From Acidimicrobiaceae bacterium (GTDB lineage: Bacteria > Actinomycetota > Acidimicrobiia > Acidimicrobiales > UBA8190), in NCBI GenBank assembly GCA_003151475.1, contig PLXQ01000071.1, forward strand, positions 39,454-103,453: DNA of 64,000 nucleotides, in the 5' to 3' direction. The first letter of the stretch is position 1, and each line of letters starts with the position of its first letter. Below, piece by piece: positions 34,900 through 45,315 of the stretch. Under the pieces are notes generated by a model. That model was given only the letters and a program-made list of their open reading frames with translations. It did not search any database and was not told the origin of the DNA. A program made the translations under genes and the position numbers.

Positions 34900-35015
34900 T
34901 TCGGTTCCTTCCTTCACCTTGAGCCGCCGACCTTTCGCCAGGGGGGCGGCTCTCGGTGTTTCTGATGATCGAACGTGTGGGTCCCACGCGACGATGCCGA
35001 TGAGTCTCGGCTCGA

Positions 35016-35231
35016 CTACGCGTCCTTTCGGCTGTCCAGCCACTTCTCGACATCGCTCCACTTGTATCGGAGGTGCCGTCCCACCTTGCAAGCCGGAGGG
35101 CCCTCTCCTGCTGACCTCCAGGAATAGAGGGTTTGAATGGGCAAGCCGAGGTGGTTTGCAAGTTCAGGAGGTGTGAGGAGTGGCTCGGGTCTTGTTCGGC
35201 TCGTAGTTCTGGAGGTGCCCAACTCAGCCAT
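35016..35231 (-). CDS. Excisionase-like MerR/HTH_17 protein
   Basis: A 71-aa protein. The helix-turn-helix block LLTPPELANHLGLPIQTLYS with WRSAGEGPPACKVGRHLRYK and WSDVEKWLDSRK is the standard excisionase/HTH_17 pattern of actinobacterial integrative elements. GAAGGAG precedes the ATG at 35231. It is divergent from the XRE regulator and likely directs integrase toward excision. Confidence 0.88.
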   Translation of the reverse strand: MAELGTSRTTSRTRPEPLLTPPELANHLGLPIQTLYSWRSAGEGPPACKVGRHLRYKWSDVEKWLDSRKDA

Positions 35232-35312
35232 GCAGACTCCTTCGATTGCCTGTGGGCTTTTGCCACATTCTGCCCTATTCTGTAGGCTATACCCACACAG
35301 CCACTTTGGGAA

Positions 35313-35996
35313 ATGACATACCAACCTGAGCGATTGGAGAATCGGATGCCTCGCAAGAGTGCTTCCCCGCCAGAAATCGTCGCCCACCTCAATGAGATCG
35401 CCGACGCTCTCACTTGCCTTAGCCGGGGCGAAGACAGCGAGGCGGCGCTCTACCGGGCCGTCGACAACGCTGTAAGAACTGCATCGGATCTGGCCGAGCC
35501 AGAGCAAAGCGAGTGGTCGGTCGCCTATTCCTTCGCCCAACTCATCGCCCGGAACGTCGCCAAACTCCGTCGCGAAGCCGGTTGGACGCAAGAGCAACTT
35601 GCCTCCGCGATGTCCCGACTGGACTTCTCTTGGCAGCGCGTTACGGTCGCCGAGATCGAGACCAGGGACCGACGAATGACCTTGGAAGAGGTTGTCGGAT
35701 TGTCTGTTCTCTTCGCGCTACCGGTCATCCAACTCCTACAGCCCGACGAGACCTCGGTGATCGACTGGCCTACGGGTGCCCTGACCGCTCACGCTGTCAT
35801 GCAACTCTTTGTCGGATCTGGAGGCGTCATGGGCCATGGCGGAGTCGCCTGGAAGGCAGCCTCAAAGGTGGCAGGTGTCCCGTCTGGGCGGAATGACTTT
35901 CGACCAGCGGCAGATTTGTGGCGAAGCCGGAGCGCCGAGGCACGAGAACAGAGCGTTGGGCGCCCTGGTCGGGAGGGTAGCGATGGCGCACATTGA
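35313..35996 (+). CDS. XRE-family regulator upstream of integrase
   Basis: A 227-aa protein (or 216 aa from the ATG at 35346, with GGAG upstream). The HTH is at about residues 76-130: IARNVAKLRREAGWTQEQLA, ... WQRVTVAEIETRDRRMTLEE. The C-terminal 60 residues are Arg-rich and partly overlap the integrase start. It lies in the usual place of an element's maintenance repressor, divergent from the excisionase gene and overlapping the integrase by 14 bp. Confidence 0.8.
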   Translation: MTYQPERLENRMPRKSASPPEIVAHLNEIADALTCLSRGEDSEAALYRAVDNAVRTASDLAEPEQSEWSVAYSFAQLIARNVAKLRREAGWTQEQLASAMSRLDFSWQRVTVAEIETRDRRMTLEEVVGLSVLFALPVIQLLQPDETSVIDWPTGALTAHAVMQLFVGSGGVMGHGGVAWKAASKVAGVPSGRNDFRPAADLWRSRSAEAREQSVGRPGREGSDGAH

Positions 35997-37098
35997 AAAG
36001 CGGGGACGTTCTCGCTATCGCGCTCGCTACCGAGATCCCAGCGGATTGGAGCGTTCCAGGACCTTCGCTCGACGCACCGACGCAGAGCGGTTTCTCACTG
36101 GCATCGAGCATTCGATGCTCGTTGGTGGTTACGTGGACCCTCGGTCTGGCCGAGTCACATTCCGGGTGTACGCCGAGGAGTGGCGCCTACGTCAGGTCCA
36201 TGCCCTAGGGACGGTCAAGTCAGTCGAGCAACAGCTGCGCCTACATGTATACCCTGCCATCGGAGACCGACCGATCGCGGCGATACGACGCAGCGAGATC
36301 CAAAGTCTGGTTCAGCATCTAGTTCCAGTTCTCGGTCCGGGGACAGTCGGAGTTGTCTACGGCAGAGTGGTCTCGGTATTCAGGGATGCCGTGCGTGATC
36401 GGATGATTCCCACCAGCCCCTGTATCGACGTCCAGCTACCCATGAAGAAACCGTCGTCCATCCTCGATGTCCTTTCGACCGAAGAAGTCATGGCTCTGGC
36501 GGGAGCAATCTCACCTCGCTACAAAGCTCTCATCATCGCCGCCGCCGGTACAGGTCTCCGACCTGGCGAGGTCTTTGGTCTCTGCGTCAATCGGGTTGAC
36601 TTCCTTCGGAGAACCCTACGAGTAGATCAACAGCTGAGCCGAGTGCCAGGGAAAGGGGTGGCTCTTGTAGGACAACTCAAGACGAAGTCTTCGTATCGGT
36701 CGCTTCCCTTACCCGGATACGTGGCAGACGTCATCGCTGCGCATCTGTCTCAGTGGCCCGCGCACGCGAAGCTGGGTCTCGTCTTCACCAACGCCCGAGG
36801 TGCTCCCATTCAAGAAAGCCCCTTCGCATCGGCCTTCAGTACTGCCTGCGCGAAAGCGCATCTGCCGTCCTGGGTGACACCTCACGACCTGAGGCACTAC
36901 TTCGCCAGCCTGCTCATCCGATCTGGTTCGTCGGTAAAGGTCGTTCAGGCCCGCTTGGGGCACGCCTCGGCCAAGACAACACTCGACGTCTATGGCCACC
37001 TTTTCAGCGACGAAGAGGACCGAACCCGGGCGGCCATCGACAGCGAGTTTGGAGGATCTGCGGCCTCGTCGCGGCCTGAACAGGCTGTAGGAGACTAA
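35983..37098 (+). CDS. int: Tyrosine recombinase / integrase
   Basis: A 371-aa phage-type integrase. It has an N-terminal arm-binding region (MAHIEKRGRSRYRARYRDPS), a core-binding SAM-like domain (about residues 65-145), then the catalytic domain. Catalytic residues are visible: Arg in AGTGLRPGEVFGL, His and Arg in HDLRHYFASLLIRSG, the second His in LGHASAKTTLD and Tyr in VYGHLF. GGGAGGG before the ATG at 35983 sets the start. The gene ends 17 bp from attR, the standard position, and reads toward glnA. Confidence 0.95.
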   Translation: MAHIEKRGRSRYRARYRDPSGLERSRTFARRTDAERFLTGIEHSMLVGGYVDPRSGRVTFRVYAEEWRLRQVHALGTVKSVEQQLRLHVYPAIGDRPIAAIRRSEIQSLVQHLVPVLGPGTVGVVYGRVVSVFRDAVRDRMIPTSPCIDVQLPMKKPSSILDVLSTEEVMALAGAISPRYKALIIAAAGTGLRPGEVFGLCVNRVDFLRRTLRVDQQLSRVPGKGVALVGQLKTKSSYRSLPLPGYVADVIAAHLSQWPAHAKLGLVFTNARGAPIQESPFASAFSTACAKAHLPSWVTPHDLRHYFASLLIRSGSSVKVVQARLGHASAKTTLDVYGHLFSDEEDRTRAAIDSEFGGSAASSRPEQAVGD

Positions 37099-37105
37099 AG
37101 CGGCA

Positions 37106-37114
37106 GGTCAGGCC
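37106..37114 (-). repeat. Inverted copy of the GGCCTGACC arm-type repeat
   Basis: GGTCAGGCC here is the reverse complement of the 9-mer repeated three times near attL. It lies between the integrase stop and the attR core, on the element side. Confidence 0.65.
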
Positions 37115-37140
37115 CTAAATATCGTAATAGAGCATGAACT
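37115..37140 (-). other. attR: element-supplied 3' end of glnA
   Basis: It contains the 13-bp core TAGAGCATGAACT (37128-37140) shared with attL. Bases left of the core derive from the element and encode the last four glnA codons plus stop (TAT TAC GAT ATT TAG). The protein terminus is unchanged relative to the displaced copy. Confidence 0.93.
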
Positions 37141-38536
37141 CCCACGGGTGCGGCCGTAGGCGGATGGCGTCGACCTCGTTGATCCGCTTGTACTCGATCC
37201 ACGTCTCGATCAGGTCGTCGGTGAAGACACCGCCCGCCTTCAGAAAGTCGTGGTCGGCCTCGAGCGCCTGGAGCGCCTCGTCCAGTGATCCCGGCACCTG
37301 GGGCACCTTGGCCAGCTCCGCCGGCGGCAGGTCGTAGAGGTCCTTGTCCACGGGGTCCGGCGGCTCGATCCGGTTCTGCACCCCATCGAGGCCGGCCATG
37401 AGCATGGCCGAGAAGGCCAGATAGGGATTGCACGACGGGTCCGGGCAGCGGAACTCGATTCTCTTCGCCTTCGGGCTCTGCGAATAGAGCGGGATCCGGC
37501 AGGCGGCCGAGCGGTTGCGCTGCGAGTAGACCAGGTTGACCGGCGCCTCGTAGCCGGGGACCAGGCGCTTGTAGGAGTTGGTGGTCGGCGCCGCGAAGGC
37601 GAGGACGGCACGGGCGTGCTTCAGCAGACCGCCGATGTACCAGCGGCCCATGTCCGACAGGCCGCCGTAGCCGTCACCGAAGAACAGAGGGTCTCCGCCG
37701 TTCCACAGTGACTGGTGGCAGTGCATGCCCGAGCCGTTGTCCTGGAACAGAGGCTTGGGCATGAAAGTGGCCGTGTAGCCGGCCGCGGCGGCGACGTTCT
37801 TGACCACGTACTTGTAGAGCATCAGCTTGTCGGCCATGGCCAAAAGCGTGTCGAAGCGCATGTCGATCTCGGCCTGCCCGGCCGTGGCCACCTCGTGGTG
37901 CTGGACCTCGATCTCGATCCCCAGCCGTTCCATGGTGAGGATCATCTCGGAGCGCAGATCCTGGAAGTGGTCGGCCGGCGGGACGGGGAAGTAGCCCTCC
38001 TTGGGCCTGATCTTGTAGCCCAGGTTCGGGCCTTCGTCGGTGCCCGAGTTCCAGTGCCCCTCAATGGAGTCCACCTGGTAGAACGCCGAGCGTTGGTCCT
38101 GGGAGAACCGGACGTCGTCGAAGATGAAGAACTCGGCCTCCGGCCCGAAGTAGCAGGTGTCGGCCAGGCCGGTGGTGGTCAGGTAGGCCTCGGCCTTCTG
38201 CGCCACGTAACGCGGATCGCGGGAGTAGGGCTCCAACGTGATGGGGTCGCGGACGAAGCAGTTGAGGTTCAACGTCTTGTGCGCCCGGAACGGGTCGATC
38301 ACGGCCGTGTTCGGGTCGGGCATGAGCAGCATGTCCGATTCCTGGATCTCCTGGAAGCCCCGGATCGACGAACCGTCGAAGCCGAATCCCTCCTCGAAGA
38401 CATCGGCCGTGAGCTGGTGTGTGGGTACCGAGAAATGCTGCATCAGACCGGGGAGGTCGACGAACCGCACGTCGACGATCTCGATACCCTCGTCCTTCGC
38501 CAGGCGGAGCACTTCCGCCGGGGTCCGCTTCTCCAC
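37115..38536 (-). CDS. glnA: Glutamine synthetase type I (GSI-beta)
   Basis: About 473 aa; catalyses ATP-dependent amidation of glutamate. The N-terminal [20 protein letters not shown], the ATP-site [19 protein letters not shown], the [10 protein letters not shown] motif and the DLYDLPP block (adenylylation Tyr region of GSI-beta) are all present. Typical length for actinobacterial GlnA1 is about 478 aa. GTG at 38536 is preferred because AAGGAGG precedes it; the longer frame to 38617 is not needed. Its last codons are supplied by the integrated element at attR. Confidence 0.95.
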   Translation of the reverse strand: MEKRTPAEVLRLAKDEGIEIVDVRFVDLPGLMQHFSVPTHQLTADVFEEGFGFDGSSIRGFQEIQESDMLLMPDPNTAVIDPFRAHKTLNLNCFVRDPITLEPYSRDPRYVAQKAEAYLTTTGLADTCYFGPEAEFFIFDDVRFSQDQRSAFYQVDSIEGHWNSGTDEGPNLGYKIRPKEGYFPVPPADHFQDLRSEMILTMERLGIEIEVQHHEVATAGQAEIDMRFDTLLAMADKLMLYKYVVKNVAAAAGYTATFMPKPLFQDNGSGMHCHQSLWNGGDPLFFGDGYGGLSDMGRWYIGGLLKHARAVLAFAAPTTNSYKRLVPGYEAPVNLVYSQRNRSAACRIPLYSQSPKAKRIEFRCPDPSCNPYLAFSAMLMAGLDGVQNRIEPPDPVDKDLYDLPPAELAKVPQVPGSLDEALQALEADHDFLKAGGVFTDDLIETWIEYKRINEVDAIRLRPHPWEFMLYYDI

Positions 38537-38774
38537 CGGGTCCTCCTTCGTCCACGCCCCCGCCCGACTGGGCCCGGCGCCGGGCCACCATGGTGGTAGC
38601 TCGGAGGGGCCGGTCACAAGTCAGCGGGCCGGCGGCCGCCCGCGCCATACCCCGGCGGCTCCGTTCACGCCTGATCCGAGCCTGACAGCCCCCCATTTCG
38701 CCCCGGTGGCCCATCTGTGAACGGCGTGTGAACGCGCCCGCCCCCCCTCCGAACCCCTGCGACACTGGAGCACT
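38537..38774. promoter_or_regulatory. Divergent glnA / second glutamine synthetase promoter region
   Basis: A 238-bp gap between divergently transcribed glutamine synthetase genes, so it must hold both promoters. I see no unambiguous -10/-35 pair, riboswitch or GlnR box by eye. The GlnR-like gene at 40122 makes it the obvious place to search for such boxes. Confidence 0.5.
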
Positions 38775-40109
38775 ATGAGAAGCCAGCAGGAATACGTACT
38801 CAGGACCGTCGAGGAGCGGAACATCCGCTTCGTCCAGCTCTGGTTCACCGACGTCCTGGGCACGGCCAAGACCTTCAGCATCACGCCGGCCGAGCTCGAG
38901 AACGCCCTCGAGGAGGGGATGACCTTCGACGGCTCCGCCATCGACGGCTTCAGCCGGGTCCAGGAATCAGACGTGCTCGCCCGGCCCGATCCGAAGACCT
39001 TCCAGCTGCTGCCCTGGCACCCCGACGACATCCCCGTGGCCCGGGTCTTCTGCGACCTCTTCAACCTGGACGGCTCGCCCTTCGAGGGCTGTCCCCGCCA
39101 CACCCTGCGGCGCACCCTCGACCGGGCCCGGGACCAGGGCTTCACCTTCTACGCGGCGCCCGAGATCGAGTACTTCTACTTCGCCGACGCCGACCCGAGC
39201 CACACCCCGGTCACCCTCGACTCAGGCTCCTACTTCGAGCTGACGGCCAGCGACGTGGCCAGCGACCTGCGCACCCGGACCGTGCTCACCCTGGAGGAGA
39301 TGGGTATCCCCGTCGAGCACGCCCAGCACGAGGACTCCCCCAGCCAGCACGAGATCGACCTGCGCTACACCGACGCCCTGACCATGGCCGACACGGTGAT
39401 GACGGTCCGGCTGGTGGTGAAGGAGATGGCCCAGCGCCGGGGCATCCACGCCAGCTTCATGCCCAAGCCCCTGGCCGGCGTGCAGGGATCGGGCATGCAT
39501 ACCCATCTCTCTCTCTTCGAAGGTGACACCAACGCCTTCTACGACGCCGAGGACCCCGACGGGCTCTCCCCCGTGGCCAAGCGGTTCATGGCCGGGCTGC
39601 TGCGCCATGCGCACGAGATCACGGCCGTGACCAACCAGTGGGTGAACTCCTACAAGAGGCTGGTCTCGGGCTACGAGGCGCCCATCCACGTCTCGTGGGC
39701 CCGCAACAACCGCTCGGCTCTGGCCCGGGTGCCCTTCGTGAAACGGAACAAGATCGAGTCCACCCGCGTCGAGTACCGCGCCCCCGACTCGGCCTGCAAT
39801 CCCTACCTGGCCTTTGCCGTCATCCTGGCCGCCGGCCTGAAAGGCATCGAGGAGGGCTACGAACTACCGCGCGAGGCGGCCGCCAACCTGTTCGCCATGA
39901 CCCCCGAGGAACTGGCCGCCGAGCAGATCCGGTCGCTGCCGGGATCCTTGAACGAGGCCGTGGCCGACATGGAGAACTCCGAGCTCATGGCCGAGACCCT
40001 CGGTGAGCACGTCTTCGAGTGGTTCATCCGCAACAAGCGGGCCGAGTGGGCGTCGTACAAGACTCACATCAGCCAGTTCGAGCTCGACCGCTACCTGCCG
40101 CTGCTCTAG
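38775..40109 (+). CDS. Glutamine synthetase, GSI-alpha-like
   Basis: A 444-aa second glutamine synthetase. It keeps TFDGSAIDGFSRVQESDVLA, SFMPKPLAGVQGSGMHTHLS, the N-N-R-S-A-L-A-R-V-P block and EYRAPDSACNPYLAFAVIL, but lacks the DLYDLPP adenylylation segment and ends YLPLL. Shorter length and no adenylylation region are typical of GSI-alpha, which is feedback-regulated instead. It is divergent from glnA and 12 bp upstream of the GlnR-like gene, so a nitrogen-assimilation cluster is clear. Confidence 0.92.
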   Translation: MRSQQEYVLRTVEERNIRFVQLWFTDVLGTAKTFSITPAELENALEEGMTFDGSAIDGFSRVQESDVLARPDPKTFQLLPWHPDDIPVARVFCDLFNLDGSPFEGCPRHTLRRTLDRARDQGFTFYAAPEIEYFYFADADPSHTPVTLDSGSYFELTASDVASDLRTRTVLTLEEMGIPVEHAQHEDSPSQHEIDLRYTDALTMADTVMTVRLVVKEMAQRRGIHASFMPKPLAGVQGSGMHTHLSLFEGDTNAFYDAEDPDGLSPVAKRFMAGLLRHAHEITAVTNQWVNSYKRLVSGYEAPIHVSWARNNRSALARVPFVKRNKIESTRVEYRAPDSACNPYLAFAVILAAGLKGIEEGYELPREAAANLFAMTPEELAAEQIRSLPGSLNEAVADMENSELMAETLGEHVFEWFIRNKRAEWASYKTHISQFELDRYLPLL

Positions 40110-40121
40110 GGAGACGCACAC

Positions 40122-40802
40122 ATGGAATCGCTGCTGTGCTTCCCCGACCCCTTCCCGGCCGAGGTGGGCCTGGCGCTCGAACGCGCCGGCTACCCGTGGA
40201 AGGCGCTCGACCGGGCCGAGCACGCGCAAACTGACGAACCCGAGGACGGCTGGTCGGGCGCCGTGGTCTGCGCCGACGACGACGCCGCCGGCGCCTTCGC
40301 CCTGTGCCGGCTGGTGCGCACCCGGGAGGTGCCGCTGCGGCCGTTGCTGCTGATCGTGGCCTCCCACCAGATCGTGGACCTGCAGCTGCGGGAGGACCAC
40401 TTCGACGACTTCTGCGTCTTGCCGGCCACGCCCGACGAGATCGCCGCCCGGCTGGCCCATCTCTTCTGGCGCACCGGCCGCGGGCTCCAGGCCGAGCTGA
40501 TCGAGCACGGCCCTTTGGTGCTGAACCTCGAGACCTACCAGGCGGCGGTGGCCGGACGCGTCCTCGACCTCACCTTCATGGAGTACGAGCTGCTGCGCTT
40601 CCTGGCCGCCCGGCCGGGAAAGGTCTTCACCCGCGAGACCCTGCTCAGCCGGGTCTGGGGCTACGAGTACTACGGCGGGGCGCGCACCGTCGACGTCCAC
40701 GTCCGGCGGTTGCGGGCCAAGCTGACCGAGGAGCACGCGCACCTGATCGAGACGGTCCGCTCTGTCGGCTACCGCTTCGGCCACGGCACCTGGGCCCCGT
40801 AG
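40122..40802 (+). CDS. GlnR-like orphan OmpR-family regulator
   Basis: A 226-aa protein. The N-terminal receiver-like domain is degenerate: no clear acidic pocket or phospho-Asp. The C-terminal winged helix is typical OmpR: FMEYELLRFLAARPGKVFTR, LLSRVWGYEYYGGARTVDVH, VRRLRAKLTEEH. No sensor kinase is adjacent. Cotranscription with a glutamine synthetase and the atypical receiver match GlnR, the actinobacterial nitrogen regulator. Assignment is by architecture and context. Confidence 0.8.
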   Translation: MESLLCFPDPFPAEVGLALERAGYPWKALDRAEHAQTDEPEDGWSGAVVCADDDAAGAFALCRLVRTREVPLRPLLLIVASHQIVDLQLREDHFDDFCVLPATPDEIAARLAHLFWRTGRGLQAELIEHGPLVLNLETYQAAVAGRVLDLTFMEYELLRFLAARPGKVFTRETLLSRVWGYEYYGGARTVDVHVRRLRAKLTEEHAHLIETVRSVGYRFGHGTWAP

Positions 40803-40816
40803 GGGCCATTTCACCT

Positions 40817-40844
40817 GGGCCCCGTCACGGCCACGGCGGGGCCC
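40817..40844. terminator. Bidirectional hairpin between convergent genes
   Basis: GGGCCCCG (40817-40824) and CGGGGCCC (40837-40844) form an 8-bp GC stem with a 12-base loop between the GlnR-like gene and the convergent secreted-protein gene. Confidence 0.65.
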
Positions 40845-40847
40845 CCG

Positions 40848-43076
<2,229 letters not shown>

Positions 43077-43165
43077 CGTACCCCCCGGTATCGGAGACCC
43101 GGGTCAGGAGAGCAAAAACTGTTCGGCAATATTCGGCGCCGGGGCTGCCCGCTGGTCCACCGCCG

Positions 43166-44782
43166 TCAGCGGCCTTCTCCTCCCGACGCCGTGCACGAGC
43201 GCGGATCCCAGGGGGCGAGGGGGGAGACGGTGGGCGACGGTGGGGCCAGCGACGCCGCCGACGAGGAGGCGGGTGACGTCGTGGCGGTCGAGAGCGAGGT
43301 GGCGCTCGTACCCGTCGACGGGAGCGAGGACACGGCGAAGTCGGTGCCGGTGGTGACGGTCACCTGGCTCGTGCCCATAGTCGGGCCCTTCTCCATCACC
43401 ACCATGCCCGAGAGCGACGCCGCCACCCGTTCGGCCGCCGACTCATTCGCCGCCGTGGCGTAGGTGACGACCGTCTCCGACGGCGTCCCCACCGAACGGG
43501 CGTCGCCCAGGGTGCCGACGTTGAAGCCCAGGGCCCCGAGGGCCCGGCCCGTATCGGCCGCCTGGTTCGTGACGCCCGTTCCGTTGAGCACGGCCACCAA
43601 GACCGAGCCCGGAGCGGGCAGGGGCTTGCCGTTCATGGTGTCCACCGTGGCGGGGACGCCGAGGAAGCGGTCGACGGCGGTGCGGTCATCGGTGATGGTC
43701 GGGTAGACGACCTCGCCGTAGTAGCCGCCCTTGTAGTTGTACGAGGCCGTGGTGTCCGGTGTCTGGATGGGCAGTGTCAGCTCGGGGACGCCGTTGGCGT
43801 TCACGCCGTGAAAGGCGTTGGCCAGGCTGAGCAGCTGGCCCTTCAGCGCCGTGTCCATCTCCACCTGGGGCGCCAGGGACGAGACGAGCTGCTCGTCGGT
43901 GATGGGATTGCCGAGGCCCTTCTGGGCCACGGCCGTGGCCAGAACGCGCAGGAACTCGTGGTCACGGGCGATCCGGGCCAGGTCGCTCTGGACCTCGTGG
44001 GTCCAGTAGATGGGATCGGTGGCCTTCACCCCCGGCCCCTTGTACTGGAGCTCTCGCGAACGGACCAGCTTGAGGGCGTCGCCGCCGTTCAGATAGACGC
44101 AGCCCGGGGCGCGGATGTAGAGGCCGACCTGCTGGTCGTAGACGGGCTCGGGGAAGTACATGTGGACGCCGCCGATGGCCTGGACCACGTTGGCGAAGCT
44201 GGCGAAGTTGAGCTCCACGTAGTGCTGGATGGGGATGCCGAAGTCGTCCTCGATGGCGGCCACCAGTTGCGAGGGGCCCTCCACCAGAGCGGCGTCGATC
44301 TTGTTGGCCCCCTCGGCCCGGGCGTTGGGGACGAAGGTGTCGCGGGGAATGGAGAGGATCGAGACCTGCTTGGTCGCCGCCACCAGGTGCAGGATCATGA
44401 TGACGTCGCTGTTGATCCCGGTGTGGCCGGTCAGGCAGTCCTGATAGAGCGGATCGCTCTTCGGAAGGCTGCAGCGGTCGGTGGAGCCCACCATCAGGAT
44501 GTTCTCGGTCCCCGTCTCCACCCCGGTGCCCGAATCGGAGAGGCCCTTCACGTCGACGGTGTGGATCTGGCGGAAGAGGTTCCAGTTGTAGCCGACGACC
44601 CCGACGATCAGAAGGACGAAGACGCCCACGACGACCAGGATGGTCCGCTTGAGCCGGCGGCGACGTCGGGAGCGGGCCGGCGGCTGGCGGCTGTGCCGCC
44701 CGCGGCCCGGTCCCCGGACTGAAGCAGTGCCGGGGGGGCTTCCTCTCTCGTCGCCGGGCTCAGGTGCTCTCGGGCTGCTCAT
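43166..44782 (-). CDS. LytR-CpsA-Psr (LCP) family protein
   Basis: A 538-aa protein: basic N-terminus, one transmembrane helix (TILVVVGVFVLLIVGVVGYN), then the LCP domain with ILMVGSTDR, SDVIMILHL, VSILSIPRDTFV and LNGGDALKLVRSRE. A LytR_C domain follows (about residues 385-475, VAVLNGTGVTNQAADTG), then a Ser/Thr tail. LCP enzymes attach glycopolymers to peptidoglycan or arabinogalactan-like acceptors outside the membrane. The conserved Arg/Asp residues of the pyrophosphate site are present. Confidence 0.92.
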   Translation of the reverse strand: MSSPRAPEPGDERGSPPGTASVRGPGRGRHSRQPPARSRRRRRLKRTILVVVGVFVLLIVGVVGYNWNLFRQIHTVDVKGLSDSGTGVETGTENILMVGSTDRCSLPKSDPLYQDCLTGHTGINSDVIMILHLVAATKQVSILSIPRDTFVPNARAEGANKIDAALVEGPSQLVAAIEDDFGIPIQHYVELNFASFANVVQAIGGVHMYFPEPVYDQQVGLYIRAPGCVYLNGGDALKLVRSRELQYKGPGVKATDPIYWTHEVQSDLARIARDHEFLRVLATAVAQKGLGNPITDEQLVSSLAPQVEMDTALKGQLLSLANAFHGVNANGVPELTLPIQTPDTTASYNYKGGYYGEVVYPTITDDRTAVDRFLGVPATVDTMNGKPLPAPGSVLVAVLNGTGVTNQAADTGRALGALGFNVGTLGDARSVGTPSETVVTYATAANESAAERVAASLSGMVVMEKGPTMGTSQVTVTTGTDFAVSSLPSTGTSATSLSTATTSPASSSAASLAPPSPTVSPLAPWDPRSCTASGGEGR

Positions 44783-44892
44783 CCCGTTTTCGAAAGAGGA
44801 TCGGTCACGGCCGCACAGACTAGGAGGGCGGTGCAGAGCAGCGGCATCACCATGGTCACGTCCGGCCCCGGCCGATCGATGACAGGGCTCTC

Positions 44893-44952
44893 AAAAGGGT
44901 GCCGACCAGGGCAAAAGGGTGCCGACCAGGGCAAAAGGGTGCCGACCAGGGC
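44893..44952. repeat. Three perfect 20-bp tandem repeats
   Basis: The unit AAAAGGGTGCCGACCAGGGC occurs three times without spacers (44893-44912, 44913-44932, 44933-44952), ending exactly at the RidA stop codon. The unit is spacer-free, so it is not CRISPR. It could serve as a variable-length terminator region or be simple slippage. Confidence 0.9.
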
Positions 44953-45315
44953 CTACTCGGCCGCATAGGCCCAGGCCTCGACCTCCACCAAACCCCCGAG
45001 GGGCAGCGCCGCCACCCCGATCAGCGAGCGGGCCGGGCGGTGGTCCCCGAGGGCCTGCATGTAGATCTCGTTGAAGGCGACGTAGTCGGCCATCTCGGTG
45101 AGAAAGACCGTGGTCTTGACCACGTTGTCCCAGCCCAGACCGCGCCCGGCGAGCAGGGCCGTGACGTTTTCCAGCGCCTGCCGGGCCTGGGCGGGGAGAC
45201 CGCCGTCGACAAGGACCGGGGCGCCCGACTCCGTCCTGACACCGAGCTGGCCCGAGCAGACGAGCCAGGGGCCGGCCCGGACAGCGGGGGCATAGGGACC
45301 GACAGGAGTGCTCAT
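44953..45315 (-). CDS. RidA/YjgF family enamine/imine deaminase
   Basis: A 120-aa RidA-type protein; hydrolyses reactive enamines and imines in the cytosol. Motifs are GPYAPAVRAGPWLVCSGQLG, ARQALENVTALLAG, VVKTTVFLTEMADY and the C-terminal ARSLIGVAALPLGGLVEVEA, where the conserved Arg and Glu of the active cavity occur. The start overlaps the stop of the molybdenum-hydroxylase-like gene by 4 bp, so they are cotranscribed. Confidence 0.92.
   Translation of the reverse strand: MSTPVGPYAPAVRAGPWLVCSGQLGVRTESGAPVLVDGGLPAQARQALENVTALLAGRGLGWDNVVKTTVFLTEMADYVAFNEIYMQALGDHRPARSLIGVAALPLGGLVEVEAWAYAAE

Noticed and set aside
37715-38599. Long plus-strand frame of 294 aa opposite glnA
   Set aside because: It is the antisense shadow of glutamine synthetase, a common effect in high-GC coding DNA.
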